A DNA stretch of 64,000 nucleotides from Nitratireductor sp. Its GTDB lineage: Bacteria; Pseudomonadota; Alphaproteobacteria; Rhizobiales; Rhizobiaceae. Positions 8,765 to 18,199 of this stretch are shown here, in pieces. Under the pieces are notes generated by a model that saw only the letters and a program-made list of their open reading frames with translations, did not search any database and was not told where the DNA came from. Numbering within the stretch: the first letter of the stretch is position 1; every line of letters starts with the position of its first letter. Made by a program: the position numbers and the translations under genes. Where the stretch lies: positions 508,672 to 572,671 of the forward strand of contig NZ_CP051236.1 of the NCBI RefSeq assembly GCF_017794765.1, written 5' to 3'.

Positions 8765-9724
8765 ATGCAGATTTCGAACAACAACAAGAGAGAGGGTGGA
8801 CAACGGGCCGTAAATGGCAGCCGGGTCACCACTTTCCTGACGGAAGGAGGAGGTTTCCTTCTGATCATGCTGCTGCCCGCCCTGCTGGTCCTGGGATTTG
8901 TGATCGGCCTGCCGATGCTGAAGGCACTCATACTCAGCTTCGACACGATCAACTTCCGCAGGCCTGCAGCGGCGGGCACTTTTGGTTTGCACAATTACGA
9001 GAAGCTCATTTTCGACGCGCAGGTGTGGCATGCGGTCTGGCGCTCGGCGCTTTACATGGCGGGCACCGTAGCTGGGTCGATTGTGCTTGCCCTTTCGGCA
9101 GCGCTTCTCACACGTCGCATCGTACACTTTCGCGCACTGGCGCGTCTTGCCTTCCTCATTCCATGGACGGTCCCGGCCGTGGTCACTGCCCTGGTCTGGG
9201 GGGTGATGTATGAGGGCAATTTCGGGGTTATCAATCGCCTTCTGGATCCTTTGCCTTTTTTCGACCGGACAGATTGGCTCATAGACCGGGACACGGCCCT
9301 TCCCGCTTTGATCCTGGCGCAGGTGTGGAACGAATTCCCCGTGGCCTACATCTTCTTTCTGGCAGGGCTTCACTCCATTCCCGAAGAGCTCTACGAGGCC
9401 GCACGGATCGATCGCGCGAGCGCCTTCAACCAGTTTCGCTACATCACGCTTCCGCAGCTCAGTTCGATCACGGCCGTGATCGTGATCCTTCTTATGATCA
9501 TGGGCTTCAAATCCTTTCCCATCATATTCATCCTCACCGGGGGCGGACCAGCCGGCGCGACCGAGACAATGACAGTGCTCACATACAACACCGCCTTTCG
9601 AAAACTCGATTTCTCATATGCGGCAACGCTCGGCATTCTCGCCGTCTTCATCTCGCTCGCCATGGTCCTTGTCTACCTGCGCGTGATGAAGCGAGCGGAA
9701 CGCGGCGTCGACGGAGCCGTTTGA
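8765..9724 (+). CDS. Sugar ABC transporter permease, MalF/UgpA type
   Basis: Inner-membrane permease of 319 residues, about six membrane segments after a polar N-terminus (MQISNNNKREGG). The EAA loop is at about residues 205-225 (PEELYEAARIDRASAFNQFRYITLP). It starts 18 bases after the binding-protein stop and overlaps the next gene at TTGA. The EAARIDGA-type EAA sequence is characteristic of carbohydrate uptake family 1 permeases. Confidence 0.88.
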   Translation: MQISNNNKREGGQRAVNGSRVTTFLTEGGGFLLIMLLPALLVLGFVIGLPMLKALILSFDTINFRRPAAAGTFGLHNYEKLIFDAQVWHAVWRSALYMAGTVAGSIVLALSAALLTRRIVHFRALARLAFLIPWTVPAVVTALVWGVMYEGNFGVINRLLDPLPFFDRTDWLIDRDTALPALILAQVWNEFPVAYIFFLAGLHSIPEELYEAARIDRASAFNQFRYITLPQLSSITAVIVILLMIMGFKSFPIIFILTGGGPAGATETMTVLTYNTAFRKLDFSYAATLGILAVFISLAMVLVYLRVMKRAERGVDGAV

Positions 9725-9726
9725 TC

Positions 9727-10563
9727 TTGGCGCGCCCCGTCGGAAACTCCACCGGAACCGAGATCCTGCGTGTCTGCGCATTGGTGCTCCTGGGCATGAT
9801 CGTCCTCTTTCCGGTCTACTGGATGGCAATGATCGCACTGACGCCGACCGGCTTCAGCCGCAGCCTCTCCGGCATCGTTCCCGAACAGATCACCTTCGAG
9901 AACTTCATCATATTGTTTACCGAGCGACCGATGCTGCGCTGGATGGGGAACAGCATTTTTGTTGCAGCGGCGTCATCTTTCCTCTCGCTCGCCTTCGGCG
10001 CGTCGTGCGGCTATGCGCTCAGCCGTATAAAATTCCGCGGTTCAGGGCTGGTTCTCATCCTGGTACTGGCCACACAGATGATGCCGGCCACCAGCATCGT
10101 GGTGCCGCTTTACATTCTGTTCCGCGACTTCGGCCTGCTCGACACGATGCAGGGCATGGTGCTCGGGCACATCTCGCTCGTGGCTCCACTGGCAATCTGG
10201 ATGAGCAAGGGGTTCTTCGACAGCATCCCTGCAGACCTCGAAGGCGCAGCGCGCATTGATGGCTGCTCCCGCCTTTCGGCCTATTGGCATGTGACCCTGC
10301 CTCTGGCCCTGCCGGGACTGGCGGCGATCTTCATCTATGGCTTCGTAACAAGCTGGCACGATTTCCTCTTCGCCAAAACCCTCATCAATTCTCAGTCCCT
10401 CTGGACGGCGGCCACTGGCATCTCCTCCTTTCGCGGCGAGTATTTCACCCTTCACGAATTGCAGATGGCGGCGGCCCTGGTCTTCGCGCTCCCGGTCATC
10501 ATCGTCTTCCTCATCATGCAGAGACGCATTGTCTCCGGCGCGCTCGCCGGCAGCGTACGCTGA
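9727..10563 (+). CDS. Sugar ABC transporter permease, MalG/UgpE type
   Basis: Second permease, about 278 residues, with about six hydrophobic segments and the EAA loop [30 protein letters not shown] near residues 175-205. The open frame runs far upstream inside the previous gene, but homology-like sequence begins only at [15 protein letters not shown]. The start is therefore a TTG: 9721 overlaps the previous stop, while 9727 lies 10 bases after GGAG and is preferred. No ATG exists before the first membrane segment. It pairs with the MalF-type permease upstream. Confidence 0.85.
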   Translation: MARPVGNSTGTEILRVCALVLLGMIVLFPVYWMAMIALTPTGFSRSLSGIVPEQITFENFIILFTERPMLRWMGNSIFVAAASSFLSLAFGASCGYALSRIKFRGSGLVLILVLATQMMPATSIVVPLYILFRDFGLLDTMQGMVLGHISLVAPLAIWMSKGFFDSIPADLEGAARIDGCSRLSAYWHVTLPLALPGLAAIFIYGFVTSWHDFLFAKTLINSQSLWTAATGISSFRGEYFTLHELQMAAALVFALPVIIVFLIMQRRIVSGALAGSVR

Positions 10564-10588
10564 TCGCAAAACAGGCATTGGAACAGCC

Positions 10589-11683
10589 ATGGCAACCGTG
10601 ACGTTCTCAAAAATCGTCAAAAAATACGGGCAGACCGAAGTCATCCACGGCGCTGATATCGACATAGAGGACGGTGAGTTTGTCGTTTTCGTCGGCCCGT
10701 CCGGCTGCGGAAAATCGACGCTTCTGCGCATGCTGGCCGGGCTCGAAAGCGTGAGCGGGGGCCAGATTCGGATCGGAGAAACCGTGGTCACCGACCTCCC
10801 GCCAAAGGATCGGAACGTGGCCATGGTGTTTCAAAACTATGCGCTCTATCCGCATATGAGTGTGGCCGACAATATCGGCTTTCCACTGAAAATGACCGGC
10901 GTGCAACGGGCGGAGCGAACACCCAGAGTGACCGAAGTGGCGCAGCTTCTCGGCCTTGACGGTCTCCTGGACCGTTATCCGCGCCAGCTCTCGGGAGGCC
11001 AGCGTCAGCGTGTCGCCATGGGTCGTGCCATCATACGTCGACCTTCGGTTTTCCTGTTTGATGAGCCTCTATCCAATCTGGACGCGGCGCTGCGCGTGCA
11101 GATGCGCCGCGAGATCAAGCTTCTGCACCGGCGTCTGGGATCCACGATGATCTTCGTCACCCATGATCAGGTGGAAGCAATGACCATGGCCGATAGAATT
11201 GTGGTCTTGCGCGACGGGCGCGTCGAACAGATCGGCACACCGGATGACATCTACAGAAAGCCGGCAAACAAATTCGTGGCCAGCTTCATCGGCGCCCCTC
11301 CCATGAATGTGATCGAAGGGACGGTCGCTCTATTGCAGCAGGGTCCTGTTTTCATGCCGAACGCCGAGCCAAAGCTTGCAATTGATTTACCTGCAGACGC
11401 GAAAACACATCTGCACGCAGCCTTTCTGGGCATCCGACCCGAAGACTGTTCTCTGCAAAGTCGAAGCGGGCCTTCCCAACTGGAAGGCTGTGTCAAATTC
11501 ATTGAACGAAGCGGTCCTGAAACCCAGTTGACCATCGCACTCGGTGCGACCGGAAGACTGTCCGTTGTTTCCGTCAACTGGGATGGTCAGAAACACGCGA
11601 TCGGTGATCCTGCGCGCGTTGCCTTTCCTGCCGAAAGGCTGTGCCTGTTTGACAAGGAGGGAAACCTGTTACATGGATCGTGA
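10589..11683 (+). CDS. ABC transporter ATP-binding protein, UgpC/MalK type
   Basis: ATPase of about 364 residues from ATG 10589; the open frame continues 20 codons upstream into the permease. Walker A is GPSGCGKST, the Q-loop is [10 protein letters not shown], the signature is [15 protein letters not shown], Walker B is [12 protein letters not shown] and the H-loop is [14 protein letters not shown]. The C-terminal regulatory (TOBE) domain contains [12 protein letters not shown]. It starts 25 bases after the permease stop and closes the importer operon. ATPases of this subfamily can serve several sugar importers, and the second UgpC-like ATPase in this window is at 17030-18031. Confidence 0.9.
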   Translation: MATVTFSKIVKKYGQTEVIHGADIDIEDGEFVVFVGPSGCGKSTLLRMLAGLESVSGGQIRIGETVVTDLPPKDRNVAMVFQNYALYPHMSVADNIGFPLKMTGVQRAERTPRVTEVAQLLGLDGLLDRYPRQLSGGQRQRVAMGRAIIRRPSVFLFDEPLSNLDAALRVQMRREIKLLHRRLGSTMIFVTHDQVEAMTMADRIVVLRDGRVEQIGTPDDIYRKPANKFVASFIGAPPMNVIEGTVALLQQGPVFMPNAEPKLAIDLPADAKTHLHAAFLGIRPEDCSLQSRSGPSQLEGCVKFIERSGPETQLTIALGATGRLSVVSVNWDGQKHAIGDPARVAFPAERLCLFDKEGNLLHGS

Positions 11684-11855
11684 ATTGCATCTGTCCGACG
11701 TCAGCGCTCATGGCAGAGGTTAAAGGATGATTTGGGTGTCAGCCCGGTGACACGGGAGCAAAGATGAAGCCACATCCTCTTATCCGGAACGGCTGGCCAA
11801 AGCTCCTGCTGAGCGGATGGTGAAGAGAACCCGCCATTGCACCTCATCCAGAAGT
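11684..11855. other. Intergenic gap between convergent genes, no feature seen
   Basis: A 172-base stretch separates the importer operon (plus) from the Na/Pi-cotransporter-like gene (minus). I saw no convincing hairpin with a T-tract, repeat or open frame in it. Confidence 0.5.
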
Positions 11856-13550
11856 TCAGCTACGAACTCTAGAGATTTGTTCCCTAGTGCGTGGGGCAAG
11901 CCGGCTTTCGAGCAGTTCGCCACTTTCGCTCAAGATCGGATAGGCAGCGGTCGCCAGAAGAGAGTTGATCTCCTTTAGCGACCGCACGACCTCAAGATGC
12001 ATGTCACTGGTCTCGATGCTTTCGACCATTCCCGACTGCAGCCGCATCAGGTGGCAATTGTGGCTTTCCCGCTCGAGAAGGCGCATCTGCTCCTTCTCCC
12101 TGACCAGCTGGCGTGCCGTTTCCAGATCACCCGACACCAGCACATTCAGCGCAAGTTGCATATTGGTCCGCACTCTTTCATGCAGACGCGTCATCTCGGC
12201 AAAGCCTTCCTCGGAAAACTGCAGCTTGCGACGCGCTTTCTTCTCTGCCAGCGGCAGTAGCGACTTGGCGATGATGTCTCCGATGTGCTCGAGATTGATG
12301 GCGAAGTCAGTCAGTTCGATGCCGCGCTGCGCTTCCTCCGCCGTCAGCCGCGCCCGGTTCACCTTCGCAATAAAGAGCTTGATATCAGTGTGCGCGCGGT
12401 TGACTTCTTCATCCAGCCGGGTGACGCGCGCCACCTGATCGCTATCTCCATCATCGAGTAGTTCCATAACTGGACGGAACATGGTCTCAACTGTCTCCCC
12501 CATGCGCAAAAGCTCGCGCGTGGCGCTGGCCAGCGCCAGACGTGGCGTATCGATCACCGCCTCATCGAGTGCACTCATCGGGCGGGTGAGAAGCGCACCC
12601 GCCTTCTCCATCTTGGACTTATCGCCAATGAGGCGCTCCGTCAGACGTTCCACTAGTCCTGTGAATGGAAGGCAGACCAGAACCAGGAGAACGTTGAACA
12701 CCAGGTGGAAATTGACGATCTGACGCGCCTCACCCATTCCCAGCGCATCCATGGGAACAAAGCTCAGTTCCACAACCGCCAGGGCCACGAGCGCTGCCGT
12801 GACGCGAAAGAGCAAATTTCCAAGCGGAATGCGTCGCGCATCTTCACTCAACCCGCGCGTAAGCCAGACAGCGATCAGCCCGCCGCCGATATTGGCGCCC
12901 AGAACCATGGGCAGCGCAACCTCGACCGGCAAGACGCCCTGCTCCGCAAATGCCGAGATAAGCAGGATCGCGGCCACCGAAGAATGAATGAACCAGGTCA
13001 AAATCGCTGCCAGAACCAGCGCAGTGATCGGGTCATCCCGCAGGTAGCCCATAATTTGTGGCAGAACCTCACTTTCACGTAGCGGTGCGGTCGACTGGCC
13101 AATCATGGACAGCGAAAGTAGGATGAAGGCTATGCCCAGCAGGATGCGCCCGCCCTGGCGGATCTCACGACGTTCGAACTTGAGAAACATCGTTGCACCC
13201 GCAAGCATGACAAGCGGGATCGCCCAGGAAAGGTCGAAGGAGAGAACCTGCACCACCAGCGCCGAACCGAGGTCGGCGCCCAGGAGGATCGCAATTCCTG
13301 TCGAAACTGTCAGTATGCCGCTTGCAGCAAATCCCGCCGCCAGGATAGCCACCGCCGTTGAACTCTGCAGAACGACCGCCAGAACGGACCCCGCTACAGC
13401 GGCGCGCGCATGCCCGCCTCTGGCCTTCCGCAGTGCATCCTTGAGCGCGCGTCCATACGCACGTTCCACCCCCGTGCGCACCATGCGCACGGCCCATAGC
13501 AAAAGCATCACGGCAGCTGCCAGATGAAGCAGAACGACCAATGGATGCAT
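11856..13550 (-). CDS. Na/Pi cotransporter family protein with PhoU-like domain
   Basis: Membrane protein of 564 residues. The N-terminal half (about 1-310) has eight or more hydrophobic segments with the two inverted repeats of the NptA/PNaS family, each with its serine motif: LQSSTAVAIL near residue 62 and FIHSSVAAIL near residue 190. The C-terminal third (about 340-550) is helical and PhoU-like (EEVNRAHTDIKLFIAKVNRARLTAEEAQRG). Bacterial members import phosphate or act in phosphate or cyclic-nucleotide homeostasis. Its position beside an organophosphate-type transport cluster is suggestive but it is transcribed alone. Confidence 0.87.
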   Translation of the reverse strand: MHPLVVLLHLAAAVMLLLWAVRMVRTGVERAYGRALKDALRKARGGHARAAVAGSVLAVVLQSSTAVAILAAGFAASGILTVSTGIAILLGADLGSALVVQVLSFDLSWAIPLVMLAGATMFLKFERREIRQGGRILLGIAFILLSLSMIGQSTAPLRESEVLPQIMGYLRDDPITALVLAAILTWFIHSSVAAILLISAFAEQGVLPVEVALPMVLGANIGGGLIAVWLTRGLSEDARRIPLGNLLFRVTAALVALAVVELSFVPMDALGMGEARQIVNFHLVFNVLLVLVCLPFTGLVERLTERLIGDKSKMEKAGALLTRPMSALDEAVIDTPRLALASATRELLRMGETVETMFRPVMELLDDGDSDQVARVTRLDEEVNRAHTDIKLFIAKVNRARLTAEEAQRGIELTDFAINLEHIGDIIAKSLLPLAEKKARRKLQFSEEGFAEMTRLHERVRTNMQLALNVLVSGDLETARQLVREKEQMRLLERESHNCHLMRLQSGMVESIETSDMHLEVVRSLKEINSLLATAAYPILSESGELLESRLAPRTREQISRVRS

Positions 13551-13916
13551 GAACGTCTCCTTCAGGGAACGGGTATCACAACGGTCAATTTCGTGACGTC
13601 GTCCAGGTTCCAGCGATTTTGCTGCGAGCTGCCTATGAAGTGGAGTTCAGTTTTTTGGTGTCGCTGGTATTACAACCTTGGGTCAGGCTGTGGTTTCTGA
13701 GCCTTTCAAAAGGCCCGCTAGCCAGGCAGAGACCGACCGGGACTGAAATGAAGGAACATGAGCTGTTTCAATCCGCCTACCGTGCTTTGGCGACCCTGTG
13801 TTGGTAAGTCACGATTGTTGAACATCCCAATGAGGCGCTTCATCGCCCATCTGTCGCTGTCCTGCGTCTCGAGTTCCCACCAGGACAGACCGTCTGCGCA
13901 CATTTCCTGACCGATG
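13551..13916. other. Intergenic region upstream of the Na/Pi gene
   Basis: This 366-base stretch lies 3' of the UgpBAEC-like operon and 5' of the Na/Pi-cotransporter-like gene, both on the minus strand. A degenerate copy of the CTGAGCCT-type REP sequence with the self-complementary CCTTTCAAAAGG is at about 13697-13714. Open frames of about 60 codons exist on both strands, but none has a ribosome site or a recognisable product. No terminator with a T-tract was found. Confidence 0.45.
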
Positions 13917-14780
13917 CTATTTGATCCCGGCCCGCATGAAGCTCTGGACGAACTGCCTCTGAAACAGAAGGAAGCCGATCAGCAGCGGTCCGGATGTTAT
14001 CAGGGTTGCCGCATTGATGATTGACCACTCGATACCGCTGTCCGTGGTTGCGAAGATCGAGAGGCCAACGGTGAGAGGACGCGTCTCGGTGGAAGAGGTG
14101 ATGATCAGCGGCCAGATAAAATTGTTCCAATGGTGCGAGACCGAAACAAGGCCAAACGCGAGCATGGTGGGCTTCGCGAGCGGTACGTAAACCCTCCACA
14201 GCAACCCAAGCAGCGTGCAACCCTCAATGCGTGCGGCTTCGTCGAGCTCTTTCGGAATCGTTTTGAACGTCTGGCGCAGCAGGAAGATCGCAAAGCCGGA
14301 AGCAAAGTAGGGTAGCCCAATTGCAAGGATCGTATCGACCAGTCCGAGACTACTCATCGCAGCATAGTTCCTGACGATCAGGATATCCGGCATCACCATG
14401 AGCTGAAGCAGCACCAACGAAAACAGAAGGTTTTTTCCCGGGAATTCGAGCCTGGCAAAGGCAAAACCCGCCAGGGTGCAGAGAACAAGCTGCGCGGACA
14501 GAATCATGGTTACGAGCAGGATGGTGTTCACGAAATACCGCGCGAATGGCGCTGCATTCCATGCCTCAACGAAATTCTCCAGAGTGAGCGGCGCAAACAG
14601 ATCGAAACGCGTCTCATAGGCAGAGGGATGAATGGCGGTCCACACTGCATAAAGCAGTGGAAGGAGCCACACCAAAGCCAGCGCCCATGCGCCAGTGACG
14701 AACAGGATGCGGTCGAAGCTGATCTCACGCACGCTTGAACCGGAGGACACCTGCGTCTGTTTTATGGCGGTCGTCGTCAT
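13917..14780 (-). CDS. ABC transporter permease, UgpE/MalG type
   Basis: Inner-membrane permease of 287 residues, last gene of a minus-strand operon (ATPase, binding protein, two permeases). About six membrane segments; the EAA loop is KELDEAARIEGCTLLGLLWRVYVPL at about residues 190-215. It overlaps the upstream permease by 4 bases. The order and family resemble ugpB-A-E-C, the sn-glycerol-3-phosphate / glycerophosphodiester importer, and the adjacent phosphodiesterase and SurE support a phosphorylated ligand. This is inference; the permease alone does not show specificity. Confidence 0.87.
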   Translation of the reverse strand: MTTTAIKQTQVSSGSSVREISFDRILFVTGAWALALVWLLPLLYAVWTAIHPSAYETRFDLFAPLTLENFVEAWNAAPFARYFVNTILLVTMILSAQLVLCTLAGFAFARLEFPGKNLLFSLVLLQLMVMPDILIVRNYAAMSSLGLVDTILAIGLPYFASGFAIFLLRQTFKTIPKELDEAARIEGCTLLGLLWRVYVPLAKPTMLAFGLVSVSHHWNNFIWPLIITSSTETRPLTVGLSIFATTDSGIEWSIINAATLITSGPLLIGFLLFQRQFVQSFMRAGIK

Positions 14781-15691
14781 CTGTAGTGCACCCTGCGGTC
14801 GAGAAGAAAAAACTGGCCGATGCCGACAACCGCCAGGATCACAACCATGACAACGGTGAGGGTCGCGGCATAAGACGTATCCCAGAAACGAAAGCCCTGA
14901 TCGTAGATATAATAGAGCAGCAGGATCGAAGCATTGTTCGGCCCCCCCTGCGTCATGACGAACACATGGTCGACCATGCGAAACGCATTGATCGTCGCAT
15001 TGACCGACACAAAGAGAGTGGTTGGCATGATCAGCGGCCAGGTAACCCGCCAGAAGAACACCCAGCTTGAAGCGCCTTCAAGCGCCGCCGCCTCGCGCAG
15101 GCTTTGCGGTATGGTTTGCAGCGCTGCGAGGAAAAAAATCATGAAGAACCCGGCCTGGTTCCAGACCGTCACCGCTGTAATGGCGTAAAGCGCGGTGGAG
15201 GGCTGCCCCACCCAGTTGACGGGCGACAGGCCGAAAAGGCCGCGTATTTGGTCGAAAAGGCCGAAACCCGGAAGATAAAAAAACAGCCAGATGTTGGCGA
15301 CCGCAATCAGCGGCAGGACAGTCGGCGTGAAATACGCCATCCGAAGCAATCCCTGCCCCAGAATCTTGCGTGACACGAACAGAGCCATCGACAGTGCGAG
15401 TGCGATCGAAGCGGGGATCGTTATGGCAGCATAGATCGCGTTGTTGATCATCGCCTTGATGAACACCGCGTCGGAGAGCATTCGCTCATAATTGTCGAGC
15501 CCGAGAAAGACCGCGGGACGTTGCCCGCGCGGCGTGGACCAGAAGCTGTCGAGAACCGTCTGCACGGCCGGCAGGTGCGTGAACCCGAAAAGCAAAAGCA
15601 GCGCAGGCATCAACAGGAGCCAGGCGTTTATCCACTCGCGTTTGATCATGATCTGCGGCCTTTTGGTGAAGACACGTTCGGGGGCGGCCAT
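14777..15691 (-). CDS. ABC transporter permease, UgpA/MalF type
   Basis: Inner-membrane permease of about 304 residues. I chose the ATG at 15691 (MAAPERV), preceded by a purine-rich GGGGGTGGCGAG; a GTG at 15700 and an ATG at 15649 (MIKREW, just before the first membrane segment) are alternatives. The EAA loop is PQSLREAAALEGASSWVFFWRVTWPL. It follows the binding-protein gene by about 20 bases and overlaps the next permease by 4. Confidence 0.86.
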   Translation of the reverse strand: MAAPERVFTKRPQIMIKREWINAWLLLMPALLLLFGFTHLPAVQTVLDSFWSTPRGQRPAVFLGLDNYERMLSDAVFIKAMINNAIYAAITIPASIALALSMALFVSRKILGQGLLRMAYFTPTVLPLIAVANIWLFFYLPGFGLFDQIRGLFGLSPVNWVGQPSTALYAITAVTVWNQAGFFMIFFLAALQTIPQSLREAAALEGASSWVFFWRVTWPLIMPTTLFVSVNATINAFRMVDHVFVMTQGGPNNASILLLYYIYDQGFRFWDTSYAATLTVVMVVILAVVGIGQFFLLDRRVHYR

Positions 15692-15712
15692 TCTCGCCAC
15701 CCCCGCTTGTTC

Positions 15713-16996
15713 CTACTGACGATACAGTTTCAGAACGGCGTCCGCTTCGCTCTGAGCATCCTTGAGAGCCTGCTCGGCGGACTTCTCACCGACAATCGCG
15801 GCCGCAATGGCGTCGTTCAGGATCTGACGCACGCGGGCGTTCTCATAGGTCGAGAACTCGGCAACTGCATGCTCGAGCTGGTTGCGGGCAACAAGAGCAC
15901 CCGGCGCCTCCCGAACGTACTCTTTCATCTTTTCGGTTTCCCAGATGTCGGGACGTGGCGCCACATAACCAGTCGCGATTGACCATGTGGCGGCCTGTTC
16001 GGGAGCTGTGGCCCATTTCACGAAATCGATGGCCGCACGGGTCGATTCCTCGTCATGTCCCTTGAAAAGGAAGAAATCACCGCCGCCTGTCGCAACGCCA
16101 TACTGCTTGTTTTTTGGCAGCATTGCGACACCGAGATCGAAGGTTGCATTGGTGCGGATGTTGGTGAGATTTCCGGTCGTGGTGATCGCCATCGCGGTTT
16201 CGCCATCCAGAAAAGCGCGCGGGGTGGCACCCCAGTCGACAATGCCCGGAGCCATAATTTCATGCTTTTTCGAAAGGTCGACGAAGAACTCAAGCGCCTC
16301 GATCACCGCCGGCTGATCGAAATAGGTTTCGGTGCCCTCTTCGTTCATGAGTTCAGCGCCATTCGCGATGGCAAGCGCCTGGAAAGGCCAGTAGGGAAAG
16401 CCTGAGGAGGGTATGCGAACTCCCCACTGGGTGACGTTATCACTGTCGTCGCGAACCGTAAGTTTTTTACCGGCCTCTATAAGCTCCTCCCAGTTACTGG
16501 GTGGGGCCTCCGGATCAAGCCCTGCCGCCTTGAAGGCATCCTTGTTATAATACATCACTGGTGTAGACCGCTGGAACGGGATACCCCAGGTCTTGCCAAC
16601 CTTGTAGGTGTTGGCGCGGAATGCATCGTAAAAGCCACCCACCCAGGTCTCGAGTTCATCTTTCGTCAGGTAGCTGTCCCATGCCTCAACGAGACCTTCA
16701 TCCTGAAGCATGAAGACATCCACGGCCGAGAGAATGGCGAGATGCGGCGGGTTGCCACCGCGGGCTGCCGTGATGGCACGGGTCGTCGTGTCAGCATAAC
16801 TACCGGTGTAGATGGCGTTGATCTCAACATCAGCGTTCTCGGCCATGTACTGCTCGGTCATTTCCTGAATGATGTTCGCCGCATCTCCTCCGACGGCGAC
16901 CGGGAAATAGAGTTCGAGATCGACGGCAAGCGCCGTGGACATCGACAACGCCAGCATTGCACCGCAAAGCGACGAAGATTTCAGAATCTGTTTCAT
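15713..16996 (-). CDS. Extracellular solute-binding protein, UgpB-like
   Basis: Secreted binding protein of about 427 residues. Start ATG 16996 has GGAGGAG 6 bases upstream; an in-frame start 11 codons earlier lacks a site. The Sec signal peptide is MKQILKSSSLCGAMLALS with cleavage after TALA (about 23). The mature sequence begins VDLELYFPVAVGG and contains IYTGSYADT and FQRSTPVMYYNKDAFKAAGLDPEAPP, both typical of UgpB relatives that bind glycerol-3-phosphate or glycerophosphodiesters. It lies between the operon ATPase and the permeases. Family firm; ligand inferred. Confidence 0.88.
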   Translation of the reverse strand: MKQILKSSSLCGAMLALSMSTALAVDLELYFPVAVGGDAANIIQEMTEQYMAENADVEINAIYTGSYADTTTRAITAARGGNPPHLAILSAVDVFMLQDEGLVEAWDSYLTKDELETWVGGFYDAFRANTYKVGKTWGIPFQRSTPVMYYNKDAFKAAGLDPEAPPSNWEELIEAGKKLTVRDDSDNVTQWGVRIPSSGFPYWPFQALAIANGAELMNEEGTETYFDQPAVIEALEFFVDLSKKHEIMAPGIVDWGATPRAFLDGETAMAITTTGNLTNIRTNATFDLGVAMLPKNKQYGVATGGGDFFLFKGHDEESTRAAIDFVKWATAPEQAATWSIATGYVAPRPDIWETEKMKEYVREAPGALVARNQLEHAVAEFSTYENARVRQILNDAIAAAIVGEKSAEQALKDAQSEADAVLKLYRQ

Positions 16997-17029
16997 TGAA
17001 TGCTCCTCCCTGGATTGTTCTTGTTTCAC

Positions 17030-18031
17030 TTAATCAAGGCGTCGTCCGTCGGGACCGAACAGATGCGCGGCCGTCTGTGGCCAGACCAGCCTGATCGTGC
17101 CCTCTGGTGTCTGTGAACGCGCAGGCTGGCGGACAATCACCCTGGCATCGCCAATCCGGGCAGCCACAAGTTCATCCGCACCCAGATATTCAACCCCCTC
17201 GACCACGGCCTCCACGCCTTCGGTTCCGACCGCAATGTCTTCTGGACGCACGCCGATCAGACATCCATCGGGCGACCGCTCATAACCATGCACGCGGCGG
17301 GCCGGAATGAGGTTCATCGGCGGCGTGCCGATGAACCTGGCGCAAAAGGTAGTTGCTGGCCTGCCGTAGAGTTCACGCGGGGTCGCGATCTGCTCAATGC
17401 GTCCCTGGTTCATCACAACGATCTTGTCTGCCATGGTCATGGCTTCGACCTGATCGTGAGTCACATAGACCATGGTCAGGCCCAGGCGCTGCTGCAATGC
17501 GCGGATTTCGACACGCATGCTCGCACGCAGCTTAGCGTCGAGATTGGAAAGCGGCTCATCCATCAGACAGACCGGGGCCTCTGCCACGATGGCACGACCA
17601 AGCGCGACACGCTGCTGTTGCCCACCAGACAGCTGGTTTGGCGTCCGGTCCAGCAATTCGCCAAGATTGAGGATGTCACTCGCCCGCTTCAGCCGGCGCT
17701 CGCGTTCGGCCGCATCAACGCGTCTCACCCGGAGGCCGAAGATGATATTTTCTTTCACGCTCAGGTGGGGAAACAGTGCGTAGGATTGAAACACCATCGC
17801 AACGCCATGGTCGGCCGGCGAAGCATTCGTTACATCGCGACCGCTGATACGAATGGTGCCGGAACTGACTTCATCCAGACCGGCAATCAGACGGAGAGTC
17901 GTTGACTTGCCGCAGCCGGATGGCCCGAGCAACACTGTCAGCGTTCCCGGCTCCACCTCGAAGCTCACCTGGTGAACAGCACTCACGGTCCCCCACTGCT
18001 TGCTGAGATCGCTGATCTGAATTCCCGACAT
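17030..18031 (-). CDS. ABC transporter ATP-binding protein, UgpC type
   Basis: ATPase of 333 residues and first gene of the minus-strand operon. The start is ATG 18031 (MSGIQISDLSKQWG) with AAGGA upstream; the open frame's extra 24 codons run towards the promoter and are not family-like. Walker A is GPSGCGKST, the signature is LSGGQQQRVALGRAI, Walker B is [12 protein letters not shown], and the H-loop is [14 protein letters not shown]. It has a C-terminal TOBE domain with FIGTPPMNLIPA. Divergent from the phosphoesterase gene across a 168-base region that contains an operator-like element. Confidence 0.9.
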   Translation of the reverse strand: MSGIQISDLSKQWGTVSAVHQVSFEVEPGTLTVLLGPSGCGKSTTLRLIAGLDEVSSGTIRISGRDVTNASPADHGVAMVFQSYALFPHLSVKENIIFGLRVRRVDAAERERRLKRASDILNLGELLDRTPNQLSGGQQQRVALGRAIVAEAPVCLMDEPLSNLDAKLRASMRVEIRALQQRLGLTMVYVTHDQVEAMTMADKIVVMNQGRIEQIATPRELYGRPATTFCARFIGTPPMNLIPARRVHGYERSPDGCLIGVRPEDIAVGTEGVEAVVEGVEYLGADELVAARIGDARVIVRQPARSQTPEGTIRLVWPQTAAHLFGPDGRRLD

Positions 18032-18107
18032 TTCCGATCCTTTGCCCCTCACCCGGAACCCAGCCAGCTTTGCCAGCAGGTACCTCCCGAATTCTTCATC
18101 CAAGCTA

Positions 18108-18148
18108 TTGAACTAATTCTTCTAGGTCAATACAAATGTTCAAAAATG
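18108..18148. promoter_or_regulatory. Operator-like element, site 1 (probable SorC-family regulator site)
   Basis: Perfect inverted hexamers TTGAAC (18108-18113) and GTTCAA (18138-18143) are separated by exactly 24 bases. The right half extends into the 15-mer AAATGTTCAAAAATG (18134-18148), which recurs exactly, in the other orientation, at 19930-19944 beside the regulator gene. The site lies in the divergent promoter region between the UgpC-type ATPase and the phosphoesterase. A possible plus-strand promoter (TTGAAC, 17 bases, TACAAA at 18131-18136) overlaps it, so bound protein could block transcription. Confidence 0.75.
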
Positions 18149-18199
18149 GATTTCGCGCCAATCTCAAAGCCGCCTTCCCCTTCGAAAAGGAGAACTGAA

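Noticed and set aside
13718..13903. 61-codon minus-strand frame (MCADGLSWWELETQ...)
   Set aside because: No ribosome site, no family resemblance and no conserved context; insufficient to call a gene.
18031..18103. Longer N-terminus for the UgpC-type ATPase
   Set aside because: The extra 24 codons are not family-like, and AAGGA precedes the internal ATG 18031.
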